NCBI GenBank assembly: GCA_030760725.1
Contig: JASWHV010000003.1
Span: 115,538,153 to 115,602,152, forward strand
Reading direction: 5' to 3'
From: Neostapfia colusana
Lineage: Eukaryota > Streptophyta > Magnoliopsida > Poales > Poaceae
Length of the DNA: 64,000 bases
Notes under the pieces: model-generated
The model's database searches: none
Told to the model about the DNA's origin: nothing
The model's input: only the letters and a program-made list of their open reading frames with translations
Translations under genes and position numbers: made by a program
In this document: positions 23,801 through 34,459 of the stretch, one piece after another
Numbering within the stretch: the stretch's first letter is position 1
Layout of the letters: each line of letters starts with the position of its first letter

Positions 23801-24687
23801 TGCCAACCTCGGAGACGCGCGGATACCGGAGAACCGAGGGTTGTCGGGCGTGCGGCGGTGTTTCTTCGTCGAGGAGCTCGGGAATGGCCAGAGCAGCGCG
23901 GCGAGTCGGTTTCTGAGGTGGGAAATATCCCTGGTGACCACTACGTCGATGCATACCGTGGCCTGGGCTGCTCGGGAGGTGACATCCGGGAATCACCTTG
24001 GTGGCGCACTGCGTGCGATCGCTTCAGCGAGAAAACAGAGCACCGCTCGGTTGTGAGTAGCTCTCCCACTGACCTGTGGGCCCATCTCTCCCCCCTAATC
24101 CTTTTTCCAAATTCTACTGTAAATATCTCAGCTACTCTCAATTGAATGAGAGACTTAAGCACCAAGTCACAGTTTGAATTTGGTTTCCTCCATTTGAAGC
24201 TGGTTTGGCTAAATTTGCTACACATTTGAACTGAAATTCAAATTCAATTTTGAATTAATGCAAATTTAGCTCCCGAAAAGATAAAGTCCAATGAGGATGA
24301 AAATTGGTGGGCTAACTCAGAAAAATATGCTGAGTTTGAATATGAAGTCAACTTTTGAATTCAAGTGATGAAAGTTGCTGCAATTTGAATTTGCATTCAA
24401 ATTGGCCCCTTTTTGAATTGTCTGTAAAAAGTGCCTCAAAAAGTATTGAATTTGCATAAAATTTGGCCTGAGCCTTCCCAAGACTTTTTAAGGTCTAGGG
24501 GTGAGCTCCACCTTTCATGTTCATGTGTAGAAATCGTACTTTTTGGAAGTTAGGGTTTCCCCCCTAATCACCCTTTTGATGGTGGTTGCTTGCTCTTCAC
24601 AAGTGTTTATGAGCTATCCACCACATGAGCTGTGGTGTTGTGGGGTGATGAACAAATTTTTGCAAGTCACTTTCTTGGGCTTTTACA
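20829..24687 (-). repeat. TekB solo LTR (3859 bp)
   Basis: Minus-strand ends are TGTAAAAGCCC and CGCCACA. The TSD is perfect: ACGAA at 20824-20828 and 24688-24692. No PBS, PPT or internal coding region is present, so it is a solo LTR, usually the result of LTR-LTR recombination. It is homologous to the TekB LTR at 57476-61895, most clearly in the GC-rich block 22855-24060 and around TGCGACACCC near the U5 end. No ORF inside is supported. Confidence 0.93.
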
Positions 24688-25440
24688 ACGAACTTGTCCA
24701 AGTACTCCATTAAGACCTTATTCATGAGGTACATAAAGTATGCGGGTGCATACATTAACCCAAAATACATAATGTGTTCGAAATGCAGTCTTGGGTATGT
24801 CGGAGGGCTTAATCTTCAGCTGGAAGTATCCCAACCGAAGATCAATCTTGGAGAAAATTCGGACACCTTTCATTTGATTGAACAAGTCCTCTATGCGGGG
24901 CAGCGGGTATTTATTCTTTATCGTCACTTCGTTTAGTGACCTATAGTCCACACACATCCTTTGGGTCCCACCTTTCTTATCCACGAAGAGCACGGGGGCT
25001 CCCAACGGTGACGAGCTTGGGCGTATAAAACCCTTTTCTAGCTGCTCCTGAAGTTTCTTCTTGAGCTCCACGAATTCATTAGCAGGCATCCTATATGGCA
25101 TCTTTGCTATTGGTGCAGTTCCGGGTACTAAATAATTGGCAAATTCAATGTCCCAGTCAGGTGGCATACCTGGAAGTTCTTCCAGGAACACATCTGAATA
25201 TTCTTCAACCACCAGAATGCTTTCCAATGTCGCTTCTTCGATGTGGTTCAGCACTGCCTTCTCGGTTGCCGGTTGGGCTTCCTTGAACTCAATATGAGTA
25301 CCGTGCTCACTCGTCAACTGCATGATCCTCTGAGCACATTGAATCACTCCGTTGTGCTTACTTAACCAGTCCATTCCAAGTATTATATCAATCTCTTGGG
25401 AATCCAAGACAATAAGGTTGGCAAGAGAGTATACCCCCTT
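24688..25440 (-). pseudogene. TekA-2 protease remnant and RT, 5' part
   Basis: From 25440: the end of the protease domain (D-I-I-L-G-M-D-W-L), a linker, then RT fingers and palm with P-Y-R-M-P-A, G-F-I-R-P-S-S-S-P-L, V-D-Y-R-S-L-N-E, and K-I-D-L-R-L-G-Y-F. A deletion of roughly 28 bases near 24760 shifts the frame before the catalytic block. The protease catalytic DSG motif is gone with the gag deletion. RT continues at 20828. Confidence 0.9.
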
Positions 25441-25749
25441 ACTTTAAGGCTTACTTTCGGACATTGTATGAGATAGAATTCAGATTTGACTTTCCAACTA
25501 TATGCATCAAGGTGTATGAACTATGCAACTTATTTTATTAATATCAGCCTACATGAGGATGTGAACGAGTGCCGAAGCATCTCATATCTCTCCACTATGT
25601 GTGGATGTGGACATTCGCCGAAGCGTCCCACAACTCACACAAAGCACACAAACACAAGCAATCATCATGAAATTTCAGCACACCACTCTTATTTGAGCCT
25701 ACTACGTCTAAGCGTTCCCATTACAGCTTATTCAATCGGAAAGCTAAAC
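25441..25749 (-). other. TekA-2 gag-deletion scar and spacer
   Basis: The sequence passes from the protease tail directly to the spacer that follows ORF0. TekA-4 has gag and the zinc knuckle at this point (about 1.37 kb). The junction at about 25450-25490 is nearly the same as in TekA-3 (about 14790-14840). Confidence 0.8.
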
Positions 25750-26701
25750 TTAATCGTGAGAACCGGTGCTGTTCTCACCGTGTGAAGGGGGTGGTCCATA
25801 CATGGGCACACGCCATGGTGAGTCGACAGTCCATGTAGGGATAGATGACGCTGGTGCTCCATTTGTTCCCGCGTTGGTACGAGTCTCCTCTTGTTTCACC
25901 AGCAATTAGAGCTTCTTGCGGAGGTAATGGATCTCTTCTTGTTCACTTGCATAGCGGTTTCCTAACTCCACGAGCAACCTCTGAGACTTTTCAGCAGCTT
26001 GTGGGTTGGAAAGAGATCCTCCATGGGATCCAATTATCTCCCTTGTACCACTCCTCCGATACAGGTGCAGCTCAAAAGTGGTGTCCTCAAGCTGCTCATG
26101 GAAGGCGTAGCACAGTCCTGTGAGTGCTTCCCATGCAGCATCAATGATAGCTTCTGCCCTTGTAGCTCTCCATGTCAGTGCGAAGTGCCGAGTGACAACC
26201 CTACCGTTAGATAGGATGGTGACGTCAGCCTTCCACTCTTCATGTCCAAGACAAGGGACTTTCTTGAGAAGATATTCTAGGTATAGGCTGCAGCAATCTA
26301 CGAACTCTTTGAGCTCCTTGGATATGTGTCCTCCTTCCATCCCGTCGGACCGAAATTCTTGAACTGAACGGTTGGCCCGTTCATCACTTTCGTTATTGGC
26401 CTCAGCAAGGGGTGGCTCCTCCTCGGGTTCATCTCCTTACGGGGTGTAAGCCCTCGTGAAACTCCTCCTGAGGTGCGTACCAATGCCGTTCTTGTGGATC
26501 ATCCTCCATATCGTTTTCGAATGGTTACACCTCTTCCGGGCCCTCTTCCTCATGCATAGAGCTATTGACTTCCTCTCCATCATGAGGTTCCGTCTTCACC
26601 TCCTCCCAATATGGTCCATCAGACACCTCAATGGGGTTAAGTGCACTCCCACGTGGTGGTGGACGAGTTCGTATGCGTGCTGTGCTCCTGATCACCGGCA
26701 T
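25750..26701 (-). pseudogene. ORF0 of TekA-2
   Basis: Starts at the ATG on 26701 (MPV..., 16 residues more to the basic R-I-R-T segment). It has the acidic N-terminal region, then E-F-V-D-C-C, the strand/helix segment (helix TRAEAIIDAAWEAL, near 26160-26120) and a coiled coil ending at a TAA at 25906, where other copies have Tyr. The remaining C-terminus reads to a stop at 25750. The N-terminal acidic region is also frameshifted (26440-26600). The function is not known; the segment resembles part of a dsRNA-binding domain, by inference. Confidence 0.78.
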
Positions 26702-26950
26702 CTATAAATAAGACATGAGAAACTTTAGAGAAGGAATAAATAACTCCAAAACTTCAGAAGCTATGGAGCAAGAAAGCAAAAGTGTTGATGTGCAAAGAAG
26801 AGAAAGAGGGGCTGAAAATAGCACTTTGCGGTGGCTGAATTGACAAGTAAAGTGCAGCAGCAAGCAATTTTCGAAAATAATAGTTTAGAGGGGTGTGCCT
26901 ATGTGTTTTAGAGTTTCCATTCTACCTAGCCTTGCGTCCTATGGTCGACG
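26702..26950 (-). other. TekA-2 leader
   Basis: Non-coding. A splice-donor-like AG|GTAGAATG (minus strand) is near 26930. Confidence 0.5.
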
Positions 26951-26965
26951 TGGCTCTGATACCAA
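26951..26965 (-). other. Primer-binding site, TekA-2 (perfect)
   Basis: Minus-strand TTGGTATCAGAGCCA, two bases from the LTR end. It is complementary to the 3' end of initiator tRNA-Met. Confidence 0.93.
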
Positions 26966-26967
26966 TC

Positions 26968-29840
26968 TGTGACACCCGGTTCCGAAAATAGAACCAAGTA
27001 AATGCATATGTGTGCCCAGGATGTTCATCACACATACACATGTAATCCACAAGCTGAATTCAGAATATAACCACGAATAAATAGTGTTTAAGTACTTTAT
27101 TACAATGATTCAAAGTCTCACTCATGAATCTATAACTTATTCTTGCAGCGGAAGTCTCTAAACGACAGCGGAAATAACTATACAGCAGGCTCCAATCTTC
27201 AACTCCACAGGCATGTTGACGGTAGTTCGCACGCCTAGTACTCCACATAGTCCTCGAAGTACTCATCTCCTGTAGCTGATGTTTATGTGATAATAAGGGT
27301 GACTACTTGTCGTACTCAGCAAGTGTGGGAAAAGTATGACATGTAGCTTATAACAAGGTATGGAATAAAAAAGGCTCATTGCAGCAAGCAAATTTTATTT
27401 CACAAAACATGATAAAAACAGCAACTATTTCTAAGTGAAATTTATCCAATCATGACCAAGTAATTCAGAAACATTTTGTCATCATAATTCACCACTTATC
27501 AAGTCTCATTCAGCCATTAATCTTTCTCAAGTTCATCTCATACTCATAAACAGTCATAACCATATCATATTCATATAACCGAAACCAAACTCATTATCAT
27601 AACTCAAAACAGTCCCAAAACCAATCCCAATGACCATACCACAACCATACCGAATAACCATCCCAAGATTTCCCTCTAATTATGGAAGTTTGCAAGGTAC
27701 TTGTGACCAGAAGCACGGCTATCATGATAGTTTTACACTCTGCAGAGGTGGCACCACTTTACCCACAAGTTAGTGATTTCGTCACCCATCGGTGACTGCA
27801 GAACCTCCATTATACCAGTACACAACCGTCGGTGTATGGCCAAGAGATCACAAAATAGCCTTCACAAAGGGGCTACTAGATGTATGGACTCACTGAGGTT
27901 TCACCGGTAGGCTCGAATCACCATTCTCCAACCCACGGAAGTTCCTAGGGAAGTCCTCCTCGACTTCCATTCCCCGCGCCATCCACGGTCCATAACAAGC
28001 TAGCAACACACCTAATTAATCAGCTAAGCCGCACCCATACTTGGCCTTGTGGTGGCAATGTTTTCCTGGCATATTCTCACATGAACCGGTCCTTAGATCT
28101 ACGGAAAGTACCACCATCTCATCCAGCAACATCCACGAACCAAGCTTGCCTAAATCTCCCTGATTCCATGCCCATTAACATCATCAAGATCTCATCATCA
28201 TTTTTCATATGAGTGCAGTAGCTAGACAGGTTTTATTTCAGCTTCCCGTATCCCATGAATTAAGCGAAGCAAAAAGTAAAAACGACCATACCCGACTCAT
28301 CAACTTTCCCGGTGACAAGGATGGTTAATAAAACTAGTAAACTCCTACAAAGAGGGCGTCCCATCAAGTTGACTCAAGCATACAAGTTTTCACAAACAAA
28401 ACAGTTTCAAAACATGGGATCAATATGGTCAAGGGGCACTTGCCTTTTCCCGTGGTTCTTGTTGTTCAAGCGTCTCGAAGTCTTGGTGCTGTAGTTCCTC
28501 GTAGATGGACTCTTGAGCTTGTTCTTCTACTCACGATCATGCACATCAAAATTTACAGCAATCAATCATCATGCACAAACTTTACTCAAGATGCGATAGG
28601 GTAGATGAATGCAAATCCTATGGTGCTGTTTTATTAAACCAGTTTGTACGTGTTCTTACATGTTTTAATAGGCTTTCATGGGGTTTTATGACGAACAAGG
28701 GTGCTGGGATCAAGTGTGGACGTGGTGATGATCTTGACTCAATATCTAGATCAATTCCACCGTAAAAAATCGATCAAAAAACAATCTGTCCACACGTAAA
28801 AGTTTCTGCTCGAAGGGGGTGAATAAAACGGATGCGTAGAAACAGCAGCGACATCGTAAGATGGGTAATGGTGACCTCCCTCACTTACTTTTGGTGGCAG
28901 GGCCTTCCTCCTAGCAATGGCAGCAGTGGGGAATTTTTCTATGGAATATTAGGGCAGGACAGATCGTCGGGCTTCTTCTCCGGCGACGGTGGGGTTCGAC
29001 GGAGCTCGACGGCGGCCAAATTCCAGCAAGGGGGGACCTTGGCGACTTGGCAGCAAGGAAGGGGACTTGGCAGCAGGGGGGGACATCCAAAATAGAGAGG
29101 ATTTCAGCCAGGGGGTGGGGGTTATATTTATAGGGGGGGGGGGGGGGAAAGGGAGAGTCCTACTCCAATTGGAGCTCAAATAAGAGTCCTATTCAATTTT
29201 TTTGGATCTTAACAAACTTATCTCTTGTGGTGCGACAGCCTTGAGGATTTTATCCCCAAAATGTGGGGAAAATTCCCCTTTTTGGGAATTGGAGAATTTA
29301 GAAATTTTGGGGGAAATTTGGGAATGGCTCATTTCAGCTATCTTTTTCCCATTCCTCACCATTTCTATGTCACTTGCTCCATTTCAATATTCCCCTCTCC
29401 ATTTCTATGTCCCATTCTCCATTTCTACATCTCCCTCTCCATTTCTATGTCCCATTCTCCATTTCTACATTCCCCTCTCCATTTCTATGCCCCATTCTTC
29501 ATTTCTACATTCCCCTCTCCATTTCTATGTCCCATTCTCCATTTCTACATTGCCCTTCTCCATTTCTATGCCCCATTCTGCATTTCTATATTCCATTCTC
29601 CATTTCTGTGGTTTTTCCTCCATTTCTATAGTTCCTTCCTCCATTTCTATGGTTCTTCCTCCATTTATATGGTTCCTTTCTCCATTTCTATGGTTCTTTT
29701 CTGCATTTCTATGGTTCTTTCTCCATTTCTATGGTTCTTTCTCCATTTCTATTTTTCTTTCTCCATTTCTACTTCTTTTATAATGTTTCTCTACATGAAA
29801 AATGTATGCAATGCATGGGAATGAATTTGAGGGTGTTACA
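26968..29840 (-). repeat. TekA-2 5' LTR (2873 bp)
   Basis: Paired with 15593-18459. Minus-strand TATAAATA lies at 29125-29132, next to a run of about 15 G. A tandem CCATTTCTAT array lies at 29355-29785. Confidence 0.93.
29355..29785. repeat. U3 tandem array, CCATTTCTAT units (5' LTR of TekA-2)
   Basis: The same array as 17995-18395 with slightly different unit numbers. TekA-1, TekA-3 and TekA-4 have plain A/T-rich sequence here, so the array marks the TekA-2 subfamily. Confidence 0.88.
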
Positions 29841-30325
29841 ATGTGCGAGACGAGGGACTTTCTTGATGGGGTATTCCGGGTATAGGCTGCAGCAATCAAG
29901 GAACTCTTTAAGCTCCTTGGATATGTGTCCTCCTTCCATCCCGTCGGACCGGAATTCATGAACTGAACGGTGGCCCGTTCATCACCTTCATTCTCGGCCT
30001 CAGCAGGGGGTAGCTCCTCTTCGGATTCATCTCCTTCGGACATAGCTTCATGAGGCTCTGCTGGGTGTAAACCCGCGTGAAGATCCTCCTGAGGTGCGTA
30101 CCAATGCTGTTGTTCTTGTGGATCATCTTCCATGTCGTCTTCGACTGGTTCCACCTCTTCCGGATCCTCTTCCTCATTTATAGAGCTACTGACTTCATCT
30201 TCCTCATGAGGTTCCATCTTTACCTCCTCCCAATATGGTCCATCGGACACCTCAATGGGGTTAAGTGCACTCCCAAGTGGTGGTGGATGAGTCCTTATGC
30301 GTGCTGTGCTCCTAGTCACCGTTAT
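29841..30325 (-). pseudogene. ORF0 N-terminal part, TekA-3
   Basis: The start codon is ATA at 30323-30325 where TekA-2 and TekA-4 have ATG. The frame from 30319 reads a basic R-x-R-T segment, then a long acidic region (E-E-D-P-E-E-V-E-P-V-E-D-D-M-E-D-D), then the segment that joins to 15592. A frame change occurs near 29970. TekA-2 splits it at the C-A-T-G-T-C target. Confidence 0.75.
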
Positions 30326-30577
30326 CTATAAATAAGACATGAGAAACTTTAGAGAAGAAGAAAATAACTCCAAAACTTCAGAAGCTATGAAGCAAGAAAA
30401 CAGAAGTGTTGCTGTCCACAAGCAAGGAAGAAAAGATGGGCTAAAAATAGCACTTTGCAGTGGCTGAGTTGACAAATAAAGTGCAGCAGCAAGCATTTTC
30501 AAAAAAAAAATTTAGAGGGGTGTTCCTATGTGTTTTAGAGTGTCCATTCTACCTAGGCTTGCGTCCTACGGTCAACG
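30326..30577 (-). other. TekA-3 leader
   Basis: Non-coding, with a donor-like AG|GTAGAATG on the minus strand near 30550. Confidence 0.45.
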
Positions 30578-30592
30578 TGGCTCTGGTACCAA
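30578..30592 (-). other. Primer-binding site, TekA-3
   Basis: Minus-strand TTGGTACCAGAGCCA, one mismatch to the tRNA-Met PBS. Confidence 0.88.
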
Positions 30593-30594
30593 TT

Positions 30595-33389
30595 TGTGAC
30601 ACCTGGTTCCGAAAATGAACCAAGTGAATGCATATGTATGCCCAGGATGTTCATCACACATACACATCTATTCCAAAAATTAAAACTCAGGATATAACCA
30701 CGTACAAATAATGTTTAAGTGCTTTATTACATTGACTCAATGTCTCACTCATGAATATCTAACTTATTCTTGCAGCGGAAGACTCTAAACGACATCGGAA
30801 AATGACTAAAACAGCAGGCTTCAACTTCAACTCCACAGGCATGTTGACGGTAGTGCGCACACTTAGTACTCCACATGTTCCTGGAAGTACTCTTCTCCTG
30901 TAGCTGGTGTATATGTGGGAATGCAATGGTGAGTACATGTCGTCCTCAGCAAGTGCAGGAAAAGTATGACATGTAGCTTACAACAAGATAGGGAATAAAG
31001 AGGTTCATTGCAGCAAGCAAATTTTATTTCACAAACATGGTAAAAACAGCAACTTTTTCTAGCTGAGTTAAATCCCAACATAACCAAGTAATTCAGCAAC
31101 ATTCTTTCATCATAATTCACCATCTATCATTTTTCAACCAGCCAATAATCTTTCTCAAGTTCATCTCATACTCATAAGTACACATGATCATCTCTTTTTC
31201 ATAGAACCAAAACCAAACTCATTGTCATGACCTAAAAAAGTTCCAAAACCAATCCCAATGACAATACCCGAGTAACCATCCCAAGTTTTGCCTCTAATCA
31301 TGGAAGTTGGCTAGGTGCTTGTAACTAGAAGCACGGCTATCAGAATAGTTTTACACTCTGCAGAGGTGGCACCACTTTTCCCACAAGTTTGTAATTTCGT
31401 CACCCGTCGGCGACTAGAGAAAATCTCCATTTTACCAGTACACAACCGTCTGTGTATGGCCAAGAGATCACAGAATAGCCTTTACAAAGGGGCTACTAGG
31501 ATTTACGGACCCACTGAGGTTTCACCGGCAGGCTCGAATCTCCATTCTCCCAACCACGGGCCCCCGCTTCTGCCATGCAGTTCCCAGGGCAGTCCTCATC
31601 GACTCCCATTCCCCGTGCCATCCAACGGTCCATAACAAGCTAGCAACACACCTAATTATTCAGCTAAGACGCCCCCATATTTGGCCTTGTGGTGGCACTA
31701 TTTTCCTAGCATGTGCTCACATGAACCGGTCATTAGATCTATGGCAAGCCAACCCCCATCTTATTCAGCAACATCCACGAACCAAGCTCGCCTAGATCTT
31801 CCCGATTCCATGCTCATTGACAACATCAAGTTCTCATTATCTTTATTCTCATGAGTGCAGTAGCTAAACATGTTTATTTCAGCTTCCCGTATCCCATAAA
31901 TTAAGCAAAGCAATAAGGAAAAACGACCATACCGACTCTTCAACTTTCCTGGTGACAAAGATGGTTAACAAAACTAGTAGACTCCTATAAAAGGGGTGTC
32001 CCATCAAGTTGACACAAGCATACGAGTTTTCACAAGCAAAACAGTTTCGAAAACATAGGATCAATATGGTCAAGGGGCACTTGCCTTGCTCCCGTGGCTC
32101 GTGTTGCTCAAGCGTCTCGATGTCTTGGTGCTGTAGCTCCTCGTAGATGGCCTCTTGAGCTTGTCGTTCTACTCACAACCGCGCACATATAAAATTTACA
32201 GCAATCAATTATCATGCACAAACTTTACTCAAGATTGAATGAGGTGAATGAATGCAATTCCTATGGTGCAGTTTTAAAAATCAGTTTGCACGTGTTCTTG
32301 CATGTTTTAGTAGGATTCCATGGGGTTTTATGATGATCAAGGTTGCTGGGATCAAGTATGGACATGGTGATGATCTTGAACCACTTTGTAGATCAATCCC
32401 ACCGTCAAAAATCGACCAAAACATGGTCTGTCCACACACAAAATTGTCTGCTCGCAGTGGGTGAAGAAAACGGGTGCGTAGAAACAGCGGCGACGTTGTA
32501 GTAGGGGTAACAAAGACCTACCTCACTTTTTCCTCCTCTCTTCCTTGCAGCAGAACCTCCTCCCTTGCAATGGCAGCAGCGTAGGATTTTCCACGGAGAA
32601 TTATGAGGCTGTGGCTAGGGCAGAATGTCGGGCGCTTCTTCTCCGGCGACGGCGGCCAAATTCCAGCAGGGGGTGCGGCGACTTGGCAGCCAGGGGGGGA
32701 GGGGGTGACAGCCAGAAAAAAAAAAGAGAGGGGTGGTGTCGGCTCAGGGGAGAGTTATATTTATAAGGGGGGAAAGCGCTAGGGGGGCTAGGATTTTAGC
32801 AAGCCAAATATCTAATGACTGAGATTTAATTTTAAAAGAAGTGGGAGCTAGGGGCTGGGATTTTATTATTTATTTTCAACCAATGGCTGGGATTAATTTA
32901 TAATTAAAATCCCACAAAAATCCAACAAGGGGGGGCGGCTAGGGTTCCCCCCCCTTAGTGGGCTGCGGCCAAGGGTGGGGCCCATTAGGGTTCCCCCCCT
33001 AGTGGTGCGGCCAACATAGGGGGAAATTCCCCCCAAATGTGGGAGCAAATCCCCTTAGGGGAATTTTGGGGAATTTGGTAAAAATCAGAAAATTTGGGGA
33101 AAATTGGAAAAATTAGGGGAGAAGGGAATTTGGGGGCAAAATTGGGGAATTTTGGGGGAAAATTTGGGTGGCCCGATTTGCCTATTTTATCTATTTTTTC
33201 TTTTTCTTTTTATTTTTCTTTTTATTTTTATTTCTTTTTCTTTTCTACTTGTTTTCATTATTTTCCATTTCTATTTCCTTTTATTATTTTATTTGCTTCA
33301 ATATTCTTCTCTTTAATTCTTTTCTTTTTAAATGCTTCTCTACATGAAAAATGTATGCAACGCATGATAGTAATTTTGAGTGTGTTACA
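30595..33389 (-). repeat. TekA-3 5' LTR (2795 bp)
   Basis: Minus-strand ends are TGTAACACACTC and AGGTGTCACA. Minus-strand TATAAATA lies at 32758-32765. U3 is T-rich (33180-33340) in place of the tandem array of TekA-2. The five bases beyond it are ACTTG; the partner TSD is lost at the fused end. Confidence 0.9.
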
Positions 33390-33454
33390 ACTTGATCGTT
33401 GTGTGATCTCGAGTGTGGGGAGTCGGAACCCTTTGCAGGGTGGTCACCCCGGTC

Positions 33455-33462
33455 CTTTTATA
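33455..33462 (-). promoter_or_regulatory. TATA box of GypH LTR
   Basis: Minus-strand CTATAAAAGG, downstream of the tandem array in the direction of the LTR. Confidence 0.6.
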
Positions 33463-33914
33463 GTTCAAGGCCGGGGTCGTTACAATGAGGCTTGGGGCCC
33501 GACAGGTGGCCCCAGATCTTTGAGTGTCCTATACATCATCTAGGGCTTCATGCTCTGAGTAGAGCCACCGACGGGGGAGTTAAGTCCCTCCATCCGGTGC
33601 ACTAGGCGCCCCTGACCGTGTGTCAGGTGATGATGAAGACGCCGTCTTATCACCGCGCGTCTCCTCGCCCTGCTTGGGTGGTTGCGTGCCGTTGGGCGGC
33701 ACTGTTCTGCTATCACGCCTTGTCGTCCTGTCTTGTCACTGTTATGGCGAATGAGCAAGGGAAGGAGGCCTGTGCTGTGCGCCATGCTTCTGGGGAAGGC
33801 GCGAGCCTTGAATGTGAAGCCTGACAGCGCTGTTCCTTCTTGACTTCGTCGACCCACGACTCCCGACGGATCGAGAGGTACGTGGCGGCTCTAGAGCTCT
33901 TATCGATGGACTTG

Positions 33915-34410
33915 GTGTCTGGGGACACGTGGCGGCTCCGGACAGCACCTCAGCAGGGAGGCCCGGACTGGAGCCCGGGGCACATGTCAGCACCAGAGCT
34001 GTCCTCAGTGGGGAAGCCCGGACCTGAGCCCGGGGCACGTGTCAGCACCGGAGCTGTCCTCAGCGGGGAGGCCCAGACCGGAGCCCGGGGCACATGTCAG
34101 CACCGGAGCTGCCCTCAGCGGGGAGGGCCGGACCGGAGCCCGAGGCACGTGTCAGCACCGAAGTTGTCCTCATCGGGGAGGTGGCTCGGATCCTTGGGAC
34201 ATGTGGCAGCTCCGGACCTTACCTCAGCGGGGAGGCTTAGGACGGAGCCCGAGACACGTGCCATCCCTGGTTCTATCCTCTTTAGGGAGGTGACCCGGGG
34301 CCGGGGACAGGTGGCAGCTCCAGACTTCACCTCAGCCAAAAGGTTCAGGTCGGAGCCCAGGGCATGTGGCTTTTGTTGGGGCCCGCCTCAGCAGGGAGGT
34401 GGGGCCTGCA
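33915..34410. repeat. 55-bp minisatellite, about nine units
   Basis: Unit starts at about 33916, 33971, 34026, 34081, 34136, 34191, 34245, 34300 and 34355. Each has a GGAGCCCGGGGCAC-like start, a (G)TCAGCACCGGAGC-like centre and CTCAGCGGGGAGG. The first five full units are very similar and the later ones more divergent. A 213-codon frame across it is only the repeat translated. Confidence 0.92.
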
Positions 34411-34459
34411 CTGTCTTTTACCCACTACGCGGGGGTACCCGGTTCTCAGAGTACCGACA

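Larger units (their letters stand above)
15593..29840 (-). mobile_element. TekA-2: full-length chromovirus lacking gag, with a TekB solo LTR inside
   Basis: Two LTRs of about 2.87 kb, a perfect tRNA-Met PBS (26951-26965) and a PPT (18460-18477). Flanks are ATGTC (15588-15592) and ATGTG (29841-29845), a TSD with one mismatch. On the minus strand the order is ORF0, a gag deletion, a protease remnant, RT (split by 20829-24687), RNase H, integrase, chromodomain. Without the solo LTR the element is about 10.4 kb. It inserted into ORF0 of its sister TekA-3. It cannot be autonomous because gag and the protease active site are missing. Confidence 0.92.
14636..33389 (-). mobile_element. TekA-3: truncated, gag-less TekA copy with TekA-2 nested in it
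   Basis: Minus strand, read from right to left: 5' LTR (30595-33389), PBS, leader, ORF0 N-part (29841-30325), [TekA-2 15593-29840], ORF0 C-part (15099-15592), spacer, then a protease remnant ending at 14637. Gag is absent, with the same junction as in TekA-2. RT, RNase H, integrase and the 3' LTR are missing because the element is fused to TekA-1 at 14632-14637. Confidence 0.88.
33390..34459 (-). repeat. GypH: partial LTR with minisatellite
   Basis: On the minus strand this begins TGTCGGTACTCTGAGAACC, a typical LTR-type start, right where ChrX-R sequence stops. It contains a tandem array and then a TATA box (minus strand TATAAAAG at 33455-33462). It is cut by TekA-3 at 33389, so only the U3 and the promoter end are present. 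I infer a Ty3-type element that inserted in ChrX-R. The internal region is not in the window. Confidence 0.65.

Noticed and set aside
22726..24145. Several frames of 80-150 codons in GC-rich sequence, and 60444-61039 likewise
   Set aside because: They lie in TekB LTRs, are not in the same frame between copies, and have the length expected from GC-rich DNA.
24688..25440. An independent RT gene
   Set aside because: It is the 5' half of TekA-2 RT, continued at 20828 after the solo LTR; the TSD ACGAA proves the split.
33915..34410. CRISPR-like array
   Set aside because: Units are contiguous without unique spacers and diverge gradually: a minisatellite in plant DNA.
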